35,353 bases of DNA from JAISGQ01 sp964500965 (lineage in GTDB: Bacteria; Bacillota; Clostridia; Oscillospirales; Acutalibacteraceae), in the NCBI GenBank assembly GCA_964500965.1, contig CAZCQZ010000019.1, forward strand, positions 1-35,353, written 5' to 3'. Shown here in pieces: positions 9,129-17,003 of the stretch. Both the position numbers and the translations under genes were made by a program. The first letter of the stretch is position 1. Every line of letters starts with the position of its first letter. Below the pieces are notes generated by a model. The model had not been told where the DNA came from and made no database searches. It saw only the letters and a list, made by a program, of their open reading frames with translations.

Positions 9129-10505
9129 TCAGTTTTTACTTCTTTTCTCCGAAGCCCATTCAAGTTTGTTCGTCTGTCTGTCTCTGGCAATGGAAAGAGC
9201 GTTTTCGGGAACGTCCTCCGTTATGGTCGAGCCTGCGGCAACATATGCCCCAGACCCCACGGAAACAGGGGCTATCAGGTTGACATTCGAGCCGATGAAA
9301 GCGTTGCTTCCGACAGCGCAACGGTTTTTGCTCACGCCGTCATAGTTGGCGGTAACACAACCACAGCCGAAATTTACGTTTTCACCGATGTCGCTGTCAC
9401 CGATGTAAGTGTGATGTGCGATTTTCGTGCCTGCGGCAACAGTACTGTTTTTAATTTCAACATAATTGCCCACATGAACATTCGGTCCTATCACCGAGCC
9501 GGGACGAATGTCGGAAAAAGGTCCTATATCGGTATTTTCAAGCACACTGCTTTTTCTGACCTGTGACAGGCTGATAACGCAGTTTTCACCGATTTCCGAA
9601 TTGTCGATATATGATGTCGGTCCTATCTTACAGCCGTCATGAATAACGGTTTTTCCCTTTAATACCGTGCCGGGGAAAACAGTTACATTGTCTCCGATAA
9701 TAACATCATTGCTGATAATTATTCCGTCTGTACAGGGCATTGAAACGCCGTTTGCGATATGCCGGGAAATTATTTTATCCCTCGCCAGACGATTCAGCTC
9801 AAAGAGCTGTGAGGGGTCGTTTGCACCAAGCACCACATCATCGGACTGTGCAATGAACGCGCCCACGCTTTTCCCTGCTTCAATAAGCAGCTTCACCGCA
9901 TCGGGGAGATAGTATTCGCCGGTTACGCTTGATGCCTTTATGTTGTCAAGCACTTCCAGAAGCGGGTCTATCTCAAACCAGTAAGCACCGGAATTTATTT
10001 CCTGAATGGCAAGCTGTTCGCTTGTAGCCTCCTTGTGCTCTACTATCGCCAGTAAGTCACCGCGGTTTCCGCGTATAAGCCTGCCGTAGCCGGTGGGGTC
10101 GTCAAGAACGGCGGAAATAACGGTTGCGGAGGCATTGTTTTCCGTGTGCTGTGAAAACGCGTCGGCAATCGTATCGCTGTCAAGGAAAGGCGCATCACCA
10201 CAGCAAATAAGCACGTGACCGCCGCTGTGACGTTCCAGAAATTCACGAGCCATCATTACCGCATGGCCGGTACCCTTTCGCTCGGTCTGCACCACCGTTT
10301 CACATGAGCCTGCAAGATATTCCTCCACCTGCTCCCTGCGATGACCGGTAACGGCACACAGGTCGGCAATTCCGGCACTGCGTATGGCATCTGTCACCCA
10401 GCCCAGCATGGGCTTGAGCTGAACTTCAAGAAGAACTTTGGATTTATTTGATTTCATGCGCTTCCCCTCGCCTGCGGCTAGGATTACGGCACAGGTATTT
10501 GTCAT
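9129..10505 (-). CDS. glmU: Bifunctional GlmU: acetyltransferase / uridyltransferase
   Basis: Makes UDP-GlcNAc from GlcN-1-P, acetyl-CoA and UTP, the entry point to peptidoglycan. Residues 1-230 form the pyrophosphorylase domain: AVILAAGEGKRMKSNKSKVLLEV binding loop (quoted in parts: LAAGEGKRMKS, SKVLLEV), RKGTGHAV, and CGDAPFLD with the metal-binding Asp. Residues about 250-445 form the left-handed beta-helix acetyltransferase, with hexapeptide repeats and NFGCGCVTANYDG, IGSNVNLIAPVSVG and YVAAGSTIT. About 458 residues, normal length. The ATG at 10505 is chosen over a TTG 9 bases earlier because AAAGGTGG fits the ATG. First gene of glmU-pth-mfd; the 67 bases before pth hold no clear terminator. 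Confidence 0.97.
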   Translation of the reverse strand: MTNTCAVILAAGEGKRMKSNKSKVLLEVQLKPMLGWVTDAIRSAGIADLCAVTGHRREQVEEYLAGSCETVVQTERKGTGHAVMMAREFLERHSGGHVLICCGDAPFLDSDTIADAFSQHTENNASATVISAVLDDPTGYGRLIRGNRGDLLAIVEHKEATSEQLAIQEINSGAYWFEIDPLLEVLDNIKASSVTGEYYLPDAVKLLIEAGKSVGAFIAQSDDVVLGANDPSQLFELNRLARDKIISRHIANGVSMPCTDGIIISNDVIIGDNVTVFPGTVLKGKTVIHDGCKIGPTSYIDNSEIGENCVISLSQVRKSSVLENTDIGPFSDIRPGSVIGPNVHVGNYVEIKNSTVAAGTKIAHHTYIGDSDIGENVNFGCGCVTANYDGVSKNRCAVGSNAFIGSNVNLIAPVSVGSGAYVAAGSTITEDVPENALSIARDRQTNKLEWASEKRSKN

Positions 10506-10801
10506 GATAAGCAAACCACCTTTTATAAATATATACAGGGTGCAAAATCTGCCGACCTGTTCAAAATCAGCTAATATCGCTTTTTATAGTGTATCATATC
10601 CGGTTACTTATTTCCACTGTTTTTTATCTATATTCGGACAACGCATCAAACAATACCGCTGTTTCGTGAAATATTCCGCTTCGTTTTCGGCAGTCACGAA
10701 CAACAAAGACCTCAAGCGCATCGAAAAGACAGGCTTGCAGGTCTTTGTAATACTGTTATTTTTCCTCAGTCCGGACAAAGCTCACCGCCCGGTTGCCGTT
10801 A
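10506..10801. other. Intergenic region between glmU and the LCP gene
   Basis: About 296 bases with no convincing gene. The minus-strand sequence before glmU is AT-rich and contains a possible weak promoter (TGGAAA, 17-base spacer, TACACT). The part next to the LCP stop holds an imperfect hairpin (listed separately). A plus-strand open reading frame crosses it but has no ribosome-binding site and runs antisense into the Thr-rich codons. Confidence 0.5.
10705..10746 (-). terminator. Possible terminator after the LCP gene
   Basis: AAAGACCT-C-AAGC and GCTT-GC-AGGTCTTT form an 8+4 bp bulged hairpin about 55 bases past the LCP stop. The following minus-strand sequence is only moderately T-rich, so termination would be weak. 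Confidence 0.35.
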
Positions 10802-12418
10802 TCAGGCATCATCGCCGCCGGCTTCCACCGCGGCGGTTGTGGTTGTTGTGGTCGCTTCCGTTGATTGGGTTGTGGTTGTCGTAGTTATTGTAGTTGTGGT
10901 TGTGGTCGTTTCCGTTGACTGGGTTGTGGTCGTTGTAGTTGAGCTTGAGGTTGTTTCCGTCGATGTGGTATCGGACGACACGTCCGTAGAGGACGGTGTT
11001 TCCAGCGATGTCACCGTGCCTTCGGGAAGATAAGGCACCGAAACACCGGTTGCCTTTTTGCCGCTGATATAGGTCATATCATCGTCGAAAATAAACTTTT
11101 TAAGCTGTTTTGCGTTCCAACTGTAATTCGGCCACAGCACGGACATTCTTGTAGTACCGCTGTACACATCACTGTACACATAGGTGCCCTCAATGGGTAT
11201 CTGCATCTGCACTATTTCGTAGCCGAGAATATCGACCGCTTCCATAACGTAGCCTATCAGTTCTTCCTCCGGAATGTTCGTAACTATACTGCTCATGCAC
11301 TCTGTCGCGACATTGTACAGAGTCGAGACATCGGAGCCTTTCAACTGACTTGCAATCTGCGCAAGTACTCTGCGCTGTCTTTCGGTACGTTCAAAATCTC
11401 CGTTACCGACCTTTCTCATTCGGCAATAGTTAAGAGTTTCCGCGCCGTTCATTGTGTAAGTACCCGCACCGGCACTGAAACGCGGGAACAGTCCGTAATC
11501 CTTGTGGGAGCACATATAATTTGCTTCCTTTTCGTTGACTTCAAGGGTAACGCCGCCGAGAATATTTATAATTTTCTTGAAGCCGCCGAAATCGACAACG
11601 ATATAATCCTCCATTTTTATTCCGAGGTTTTTCTCAATTGTCCTGAATGTAATCTTCAGGTCAAGATTACCGTATCTGCTGTCGTAATAAAAAGCCGTAT
11701 TGAATCGACTGTTTTTATAGTCGGGAATTATTGCGTAAAGGTCACGCATGACAGACGCCATTTTGATTTTCTTATGAACACGGTCGATGGCTACTATCAT
11801 CATGGAATCGCTTCGCGCCGCCTTACTTACGCCCAGCCTCGAATCCGAGCCTATGAGCAGAATAAGCGAAACGTCATCGGTACTCATTATATAATCGGTG
11901 GGCAGATTCAGGTCTGTCTCACTTATCGCATCGGAAGCACTTTCCGCAAACTGATTGTCCAGCTCGGTCAGCTCGTCACCCGTAACGCGCGATGCATCTA
12001 TCTGTTCCTGCGAAATCGTATTCACACTGCCCAGCATATTAAACCCGAAAGTTACGGCGACATTTGCGACAACAAGAATCAGTGCCACAAGACAGCAGGC
12101 GGCAATTCTGATGATTTTGGCTTTTTTGGAAGCCGCATCGTCCTTTCTTGCCGGATAGGTATTAAAAGTCTCCCTGCCTGCTCTGTCGGCTGATTCCGCT
12201 CTGGAACGATGCAACGCATCACCTGCGACGTAGCCATCATAGGTATCGTCATATTCATCCTCATAACGCCTGCCGCTTCCCGATTTGTTGTAATTGTCAT
12301 AGCTGTTATAGGCACGGCGGTCTTCGTCATAGACCGGCTCGTAGCCCTCATAGCTATCCTCGTCGAACACGTAATCATTGCGTACAGGTCTGTTATTATT
12401 CTGATAACTGCGGCTCAC
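10802..12418 (-). CDS. LytR-CpsA-Psr (LCP) family cell-wall glycopolymer ligase
   Basis: Type II membrane protein of 538 residues. LCP enzymes transfer polyisoprenyl-phosphate-linked glycopolymers to peptidoglycan. Residues 1-105 are cytoplasmic, hydrophilic and rich in Tyr, Asp and Arg. A transmembrane helix follows (about 105-132, IAACCLVALILVVANVAVTF). The LCP domain (about 180-370) shows LLIGSDSR, ARSDSMMIVAID, SVMRDLYAIIPDY, NTAFYYDSRYG, GGFKKIINILGGV, LNYCRMRKVGNGDFERTERQR. The last 60 residues are almost all Thr/Ser with repeated TQSTE, an extracellular low-complexity tail. GTG start with AAGGAGG 9 bases upstream. The flavoprotein gene ends 81 bases before it, so both may share a promoter. 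Confidence 0.93.
   Translation of the reverse strand: MSRSYQNNNRPVRNDYVFDEDSYEGYEPVYDEDRRAYNSYDNYNKSGSGRRYEDEYDDTYDGYVAGDALHRSRAESADRAGRETFNTYPARKDDAASKKAKIIRIAACCLVALILVVANVAVTFGFNMLGSVNTISQEQIDASRVTGDELTELDNQFAESASDAISETDLNLPTDYIMSTDDVSLILLIGSDSRLGVSKAARSDSMMIVAIDRVHKKIKMASVMRDLYAIIPDYKNSRFNTAFYYDSRYGNLDLKITFRTIEKNLGIKMEDYIVVDFGGFKKIINILGGVTLEVNEKEANYMCSHKDYGLFPRFSAGAGTYTMNGAETLNYCRMRKVGNGDFERTERQRRVLAQIASQLKGSDVSTLYNVATECMSSIVTNIPEEELIGYVMEAVDILGYEIVQMQIPIEGTYVYSDVYSGTTRMSVLWPNYSWNAKQLKKFIFDDDMTYISGKKATGVSVPYLPEGTVTSLETPSSTDVSSDTTSTETTSSSTTTTTTQSTETTTTTTTITTTTTTQSTEATTTTTTAAVEAGGDDA
10831..10960. repeat. Low-complexity Thr-codon repeat in LCP tail
   Basis: The tail of the LCP gene is GT-rich on the plus strand. 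It contains two imperfect copies of a unit of about 54 bases, each with TTCCGTTGA(T/C)TGGGTTGTGG (encoding TQSTE and Thr runs). Such tracts can change length by slippage or recombination. Confidence 0.7.
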
Positions 12419-12499
12419 GCGCGATTCCTCCTTAGTAAAGGGTCGGCTATAATTTTAATACCTATTTTGCCTGAATGTGTTAATAATAGGTTAAATTAT

Positions 12500-13882
12500 T
12501 CACATAAGTGTCTGTCTCGCCACGTAAATGCCCATTGCACCTGCCTGAGAAAGGCTCCGTGTAACACCGGCACCGTCACCGGTAGCATACACACCGTCTG
12601 CAATTGCAAAGCTGTTGTCGATAAAATGGGGACGTGCCGAGTACATCTTTATTTCGGGACTGTACATAAGCGTGTCGTAATTTGCCATACCGGGCATTAC
12701 GCAGTCGAGCTGACGTATCATTTCGATTATATTGTCAAGAGTACGCTTCGGCAAAGCAAGTGAAATATCACCGGCAACGGCTGTTTTCAGTGTGGGGATA
12801 ACAGTAGACTGTCCCAGCCTGTGAGCATTTGTACGTCTGCCCGCAAGCAAATCGCCGTATCTCTGAACCAGCACATTATCGCCGCTGACCATGTTTGAAA
12901 GCGCCGCAACATAGCGTACATACTGTGTGGGATTGTCAAAGGGTGTGGTAAAGTTGATGCTGGAAAGCAGCGCAAAGTTGGAACAGCCGGTGGAAGCTCC
13001 CGAATTGCTGTTTGAATAGCCGTTTACGGACATTATGCCGTCATTGTTTTCAACGCATACTCTCGCATCGCCGTTGTTCCAGCAGAATGTGCGCACAAGG
13101 TCGCCGTACTGCTTGGTGCGGTAATATATCTTAGGCTCGTAAATTCCGGAAGATATTGAAGCACAGACATCTGCCGGAATTTCAACACGGACGCCTATGT
13201 CCACCTTATTGTTTTTCAGGGGGATATTATTCTTTTTACAGAAATCCGTAAGCCAGCCGGAGCCTGTTCTGCCTATGCCGAGCACAAGCTTTCCGTATTC
13301 ATATTCGTCACCCTTTGCGGTAATAACGCGGTGAGCGGCTATATCAACGTCCACAACATCGGCGTTGGGATATATCTCAACGCCTACCGAACGGAGATAG
13401 TCCACCAGCGCACTCATTACATTGTAATTACCGTCCGAGCCGTAGTGACGAATAGATGCCTGCTGAAGATGCAGGTCGTATTTCAGGCATTCGCGGCGAA
13501 ACTCCGTGCTCGGTTCGTACATGGGATAATCCTTATCGGCAAACTCGCGCAGTACGCTGTCAAGATACTTTATCATTTCGCGCACATCGTTGTGCGGAAG
13601 ATAGGAGCTGAGCCAGCCGCCGTAATCAAAGGAGCTTTCGTCGGGGATAATATACTTTCCGTCGTTCTTTGCTCCCGAACCGGAAATGCCGTTTACAATG
13701 GCACAGGTGGGGCACTTTACGCATTTTTCCGCCTTGCCTTCAAGAATGGGGCACACACGGTCGGGCAACTCACGTCCCTTATCAAGTATGGCGATTTTAT
13801 AGTCCGGGCGAAGCTTTTTCGCTTCATATGCATACATAAGATTGGCAATTCCCGCGCCAACACATACCGCATCAAATTTCAT
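12500..13882 (-). CDS. FAD-dependent dehydrogenase-like flavoprotein (COG2509 type)
   Basis: A 460-residue putative oxidoreductase. A Rossmann dinucleotide-binding site opens the protein (AVCVGAGIANLMYAYEA, then the acidic strand end in AILDKG). A Cys cluster C-x9-C-x2-C-x2-C (CPILEGKAEKCVKCPTC) follows near residue 45, then the glycine-rich SGSGAKNDGKY. A second FAD contact, YATGDGAGVTRSLSQAGAMG, lies near the C-terminus. This pattern matches uncharacterised FAD-dependent dehydrogenases of COG2509; substrate and electron partner are unknown. ATG at 13882 is chosen because GAGAGG precedes it; a possible ATG 18 bases upstream has no ribosome-binding site. Driven by a perfect promoter at 13981-14009. 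Confidence 0.85.
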   Translation of the reverse strand: MKFDAVCVGAGIANLMYAYEAKKLRPDYKIAILDKGRELPDRVCPILEGKAEKCVKCPTCAIVNGISGSGAKNDGKYIIPDESSFDYGGWLSSYLPHNDVREMIKYLDSVLREFADKDYPMYEPSTEFRRECLKYDLHLQQASIRHYGSDGNYNVMSALVDYLRSVGVEIYPNADVVDVDIAAHRVITAKGDEYEYGKLVLGIGRTGSGWLTDFCKKNNIPLKNNKVDIGVRVEIPADVCASISSGIYEPKIYYRTKQYGDLVRTFCWNNGDARVCVENNDGIMSVNGYSNSNSGASTGCSNFALLSSINFTTPFDNPTQYVRYVAALSNMVSGDNVLVQRYGDLLAGRRTNAHRLGQSTVIPTLKTAVAGDISLALPKRTLDNIIEMIRQLDCVMPGMANYDTLMYSPEIKMYSARPHFIDNSFAIADGVYATGDGAGVTRSLSQAGAMGIYVARQTLM

Positions 13883-13980
13883 AGTCGGATTTCCTCTCAT
13901 TCTGTCTCATAATAATTGTAACAATAATATAACAAACCAAAAGACTTAATGGTTTGAAAAAAGTCCTTTGCCAATAAAAA

Positions 13981-14009
13981 ATTATACCATTGTTACACTG
14001 CTGTGTCAA
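13981..14009 (-). promoter_or_regulatory. Promoter of the flavoprotein gene
   Basis: On the minus strand TTGACA (14004-14009), 17-base spacer, TATAAT (13981-13986): an exact consensus promoter. It points away from the rplJ promoter; the two -35 boxes are 25 bases apart. Confidence 0.9.
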
Positions 14010-14034
14010 CAATTTGGAAAATTTCAAAAATTCC

Positions 14035-14063
14035 TTGACAAATAACGCCGTCTGTGATAACAT
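14035..14063 (+). promoter_or_regulatory. Promoter of rplJ-rplL
   Basis: TTGACA (14035-14040), 17-base spacer, TAACAT (14058-14063). It lies just upstream of the L10 leader, which should start a few bases downstream. Confidence 0.88.
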
Positions 14064-14065
14064 TC

Positions 14066-14268
14066 TAACGCTGTCCGAAGACAGCAGGTGACACAATGCC
14101 TTTGGGCTGTGTCCTAACGGTGTAATGCCGCCTGCCGAGGTGATGCGTTTATCATAGCCGGGCTTTATGCCTGACAATACGGATAATTTGCGTCCTGTCT
14201 TCATGTGAAGCCGGGGCTTTTATTTTACCGTTCAGACAGCACCAAAATCTTATGGAGGTGAATCTGAA
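14066..14268 (+). promoter_or_regulatory. Ribosomal protein L10 leader RNA
   Basis: The untranslated leader of rplJ carries the hallmark GCTGTC-CGAA-GACAGC hairpin (14070-14085), directly followed by AGGTGACAC. It also has the partner segment GCCTGCCGAGGTG (about 14130-14142), the recognisable core of L10 leaders that bind the L10(L12)4 complex. A GC-rich segment with a T-rich run (CCGGGGCTTTTATTTTA, 14211-14227) sits where the attenuator terminator is expected. Known role: autogenous repression of rplJL. I did not resolve the full alternative fold. Confidence 0.85.
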
Positions 14269-14796
14269 ATGCCGAGTAATGCAATTCTCGAACAGAAGAA
14301 AGCGTATGTCGCAGAGCTTGCCGACAAGCTCAAAAACTCTACCGCAGGCGTTATCGTTTCTTACCAGGGAATCACCGTTTCCGATGACACCAAGCTTCGT
14401 AAGGAGCTTCGTGAAGCCGGCGTTGAATACCGCGTTGTTAAGAATACCCTGCTCAAGAGAGCTGCCGAAATCGCTGAAATTCCCGGTCTTGACGATGTTC
14501 TTGAGGGTACTACCGCTATCGCAATGAGCAACGAGTACACCGACGCTGCAAGAATCCTCTGCGCTTATGCAGATAAGAACAAGCAGTTCATCGTTAAGAA
14601 GGGCTACATGGATGCAAAGGCAATTTCCGTTGAGGAAGTCAACGTACTTGCAAAGCTTCCCAGCAGAGACCAGCTTCTTGCTACCATCGCAGGTACCTGC
14701 AACAGCATCATCGCTTCTGTTGCACGTGCTGTTCAGGCTGTTGCCGACGCTAAGGGCGGCGCACCTGCCGAAGCCGAAGCTCCTGCCGAGGCTTAA
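14269..14796 (+). CDS. rplJ: Ribosomal protein L10 (uL10)
   Basis: Base of the L7/L12 stalk on the large ribosomal subunit. The 175 residues start MPSNAILEQKKAYVAELADK, typical of Firmicute L10. ISYQG-like (VSYQGITVSDDTKLRKELR) and YRVVKNTLLKRAAE follow, with an Ala/Glu-rich C-terminus. GGAGGTG precedes the ATG by 9 bases. The stop is 42 bases before rplL. Confidence 0.98.
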   Translation: MPSNAILEQKKAYVAELADKLKNSTAGVIVSYQGITVSDDTKLRKELREAGVEYRVVKNTLLKRAAEIAEIPGLDDVLEGTTAIAMSNEYTDAARILCAYADKNKQFIVKKGYMDAKAISVEEVNVLAKLPSRDQLLATIAGTCNSIIASVARAVQAVADAKGGAPAEAEAPAEA

Positions 14797-14838
14797 TCTC
14801 ATTTAATTTTAAAATTAACTTTATGGAGGTAAACAATA

Positions 14839-15210
14839 ATGTCTGAGAAGATTACCGCAATTATTGATTCTATTGCAGAAATGACCGTTATCGAGCTTTC
14901 CGAGCTTGTTAAGGCTATCGAGGAGAAGTTCAATGTTTCCGCAGCAGCACCCGTTGCTGTCGCAGCAGCAGGTCCCGCAGCAGCAGCTGTTGAGGAGAAG
15001 ACCGAGTTCGACGTTGTTCTTGTTAACGACGGCGGCAACAAGATGGCTGTTATCAAGGAAATCCGTGGTATCACCGGTCTTGGTCTTAAGGAGTCCAAGG
15101 AGTTCGTTGAGGGTGCTCCCAAGACTGTTAAGGAAGGTCTTTCCAAGGAAGATGCAGAGGCACTTGCAGAGCAGCTTAAGAAAGCCGGCGCAACTGTCGA
15201 GGTTAAGTAA
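14839..15210 (+). CDS. rplL: Ribosomal protein L7/L12 (bL12)
   Basis: Stalk protein that recruits translation GTPases. 123 residues: N-terminal dimerisation helices, an Ala-rich hinge (residues about 34-53), then the globular domain with EKTEFDVVLVNDGGNKM, IKEIRGITGLGLKESKEFVEGAP and a C-terminal AEALAEQLKKAGATVEVK. GGAGGTAAACAATAATG is a strong initiation site. A strong terminator follows, so rpoBC is not the next operon member here. Confidence 0.99.
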   Translation: MSEKITAIIDSIAEMTVIELSELVKAIEEKFNVSAAAPVAVAAAGPAAAAVEEKTEFDVVLVNDGGNKMAVIKEIRGITGLGLKESKEFVEGAPKTVKEGLSKEDAEALAEQLKKAGATVEVK

Positions 15211-15230
15211 TTTAATCTTTGCATTTTATA

Positions 15231-15266
15231 TCCCCACCGCTCAGGCGGTGGGGATTTTTATTTTTT
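15231..15266 (+). terminator. Terminator after rplL
   Basis: TCCCCACCGC-TCA-GGCGGTGGGGA GC-rich hairpin (15231-15253) followed by a run of T residues: a textbook intrinsic terminator. Confidence 0.95.
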
Positions 15267-15291
15267 CCGACAACACAACTCCACTGTCATC

Positions 15292-15320
15292 TTGAAAAAA
15301 CCGCCGTCAAATGATATACT
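15292..15320 (+). promoter_or_regulatory. Promoter of the HAD/esterase pair
   Basis: TTGAAA (15292-15297), 17-base spacer, TATACT (15315-15320), 25 bases before the start codon and just after the rplL terminator. Confidence 0.75.
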
Positions 15321-15345
15321 CATCAGTTGAAAGGAGAGGATACGA

Positions 15346-15996
15346 ATGAGCAAAAAATACTGCTTTTTCGACCTTGACGGAACACTTACCGATTCCGCTC
15401 CCGGCATCATGCGCTGCTTCCGTCTGGCTCTTGAAAAATTCGGAATTGCCGAGCCCGACGATGAAAAGCTGCGCTTTATTATAGGTCCGCCGTTATACTA
15501 CAGCTTTTCCGAGGGTTTCGGCTTTTCGGCAGAGGACACGGAAAAGGCAATTGCGGCATACCGTGCGGAATATGCCGTCAGAGGCTATATGGAATGTACC
15601 GTTTATGACGGTATTCGCGAAACACTGCAACGGCTGACCGAAAGCGGCGTTACATGCGCTCTGGTAACGTCAAAACCCATAATGTATTCTCCGAAAGTGC
15701 TTGAATATCACGGCTTGGACAAATTTTTCTCCTTTGTCAGCGCACCGCAGGAGGGCGAAAAAGACCCCGGAAAGACAAAGCTTATCGAACGTGCAATACA
15801 GGCACTTGACGCCCCAAAAGACGCACAAATATATATGATCGGTGACAGAAAATACGATATGGAGGGTGCGAAATCCGCATATGTCTGCGGAATCGGCGCG
15901 CTTTGGGGCTTCGGTGACAGAACCGAGCTTCTCACGGCAGGAGCGGACTTCATTGCCGAAAAGCCCGATGACATTTTGGATTTTGTGAGGGTGTAG
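15346..15996 (+). CDS. HAD-family hydrolase (phosphoglycolate phosphatase-like)
   Basis: A 216-residue haloacid-dehalogenase phosphatase. Motif I is FFDLDGTLTDS with the nucleophile Asp and acid/base Asp. A helical cap (subfamily IA, residues about 15-85) follows, then motif II VTSKP, the motif III Lys in KDPGKTKLI, and motif IV GDRKYDMEGA. These features fit the Gph / 5'-nucleotidase branch; the substrate cannot be read from sequence. AAGGAGAGG precedes the ATG. The stop is one base before the next start, so the esterase gene is in the same operon. Confidence 0.93.
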   Translation: MSKKYCFFDLDGTLTDSAPGIMRCFRLALEKFGIAEPDDEKLRFIIGPPLYYSFSEGFGFSAEDTEKAIAAYRAEYAVRGYMECTVYDGIRETLQRLTESGVTCALVTSKPIMYSPKVLEYHGLDKFFSFVSAPQEGEKDPGKTKLIERAIQALDAPKDAQIYMIGDRKYDMEGAKSAYVCGIGALWGFGDRTELLTAGADFIAEKPDDILDFVRV

Positions 15997-15997
15997 T

Positions 15998-16897
15998 ATG
16001 AATTTTCTTATTAAAAAATTCTGGAAAAACGTATATAAAATGAACACCGAAAAATTCGGCTCACGACCGGTACATGACGGAATAGAAAAAGTTTCCGATA
16101 TTGATTACGTCGGTGACGGCAATAAATATCATCTCCTTGACCTCTACATACCGGAGGGAGAGGAAAAGCTGCCGACTATTATCAATATTCACGGCGGCGG
16201 CTGGGTTTACGGCGAAAAGGTTAACGAATACGCCTTTCACGGCTCAAGGCTTGCAACACAGGGCTTTGTTGTTGTAAATCCCAATTACCGACTTGCGCCA
16301 AAATATCCGCACCCGGCACAGCTTGAGGACATTTTCGCCGTGCTTAACTGGGTAAGTGAAAATGCGGAAAAATACCGCATTGATGTAAATAACGTCTTTT
16401 TTGAGGGCGATTCAGCCGGGGCACAGCTTGCCGCACTGACCGCCTGTATAATCACCAGCCCCTCCCTCGCAAGGGAATACTCCTTTTCCTCTCCAATTGT
16501 ACCCCGTGGGCTTGGTCTGTGCTGCGGTGCTTATGATTTTGACGGTATGCTGAGCAAACAGGGTAGGGAGCTTTGGCAAAACAGACAGGTGCTCGGAGCT
16601 TTATTCGGAAAAAGAAATCCGAAAAAGAGCCGCTTTTACAAAAGCGCTCTGGTTTACAGCCACATAACCGCCGATTTTCCACCGGCGTTTCTCATGGGAG
16701 TTGAAAACGACACCTATTACCGGGACACCGTAAAGCTCCGTGAGCTTCTCGACAGCATCGGGGTCTGCAACGAATTTTTAAGCTTCGGCAAGGACGAGGA
16801 ACTTTGGCACTGCTTCCATTTGGACAATGACCGCCCCGAACAGTCCGATTCCGTGCTTCATAAAAAAGCCGATTTTTACAGAAGCAAAATGTGCTGA
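15998..16897 (+). CDS. Alpha/beta hydrolase, HSL-type esterase
   Basis: A 299-residue cytoplasmic carboxylesterase-like protein. The oxyanion-hole motif IHGGGWVYG lies near residue 67, followed by NPNYRLAPKYPHPAQLED. The nucleophile elbow EGDSAGAQLAAL is near residue 135, and a C-terminal His candidate lies in LWHCFHL. This is the hormone-sensitive-lipase (alpha/beta hydrolase 3) pattern. The start follows GAGGG and is separated from the HAD stop by one base. Natural ester unknown. Confidence 0.92.
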   Translation: MNFLIKKFWKNVYKMNTEKFGSRPVHDGIEKVSDIDYVGDGNKYHLLDLYIPEGEEKLPTIINIHGGGWVYGEKVNEYAFHGSRLATQGFVVVNPNYRLAPKYPHPAQLEDIFAVLNWVSENAEKYRIDVNNVFFEGDSAGAQLAALTACIITSPSLAREYSFSSPIVPRGLGLCCGAYDFDGMLSKQGRELWQNRQVLGALFGKRNPKKSRFYKSALVYSHITADFPPAFLMGVENDTYYRDTVKLRELLDSIGVCNEFLSFGKDEELWHCFHLDNDRPEQSDSVLHKKADFYRSKMC

Positions 16898-16935
16898 ATT
16901 TTGTACAAAACAGTGCGAATTTTGAAAAATTGGCT

Positions 16936-16964
16936 TTGACATTTGTAGGGTTATATGATAAGAT
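16936..16964 (+). promoter_or_regulatory. Promoter of minD-like / mgsA
   Basis: TTGACA (16936-16941), 17-base spacer, TAAGAT (16959-16964), 39 bases before the MinD-like start codon. Confidence 0.85.
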
Positions 16965-17003
16965 ATATGATAGTGAAGAATCTGTGCTTAACGAGGTGAC
17001 GCC

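Noticed and set aside
11504..12193. 229-residue plus-strand ORF opposite the LCP gene
   Set aside because: Shadow of the LCP coding frame; no initiation site, and the LCP domain on the other strand is unmistakable.
12209..12763. 184-residue plus-strand ORF spanning the LCP/flavoprotein gap
   Set aside because: Antisense to both genes, hydrophobic by codon complement only, and without an initiation site.
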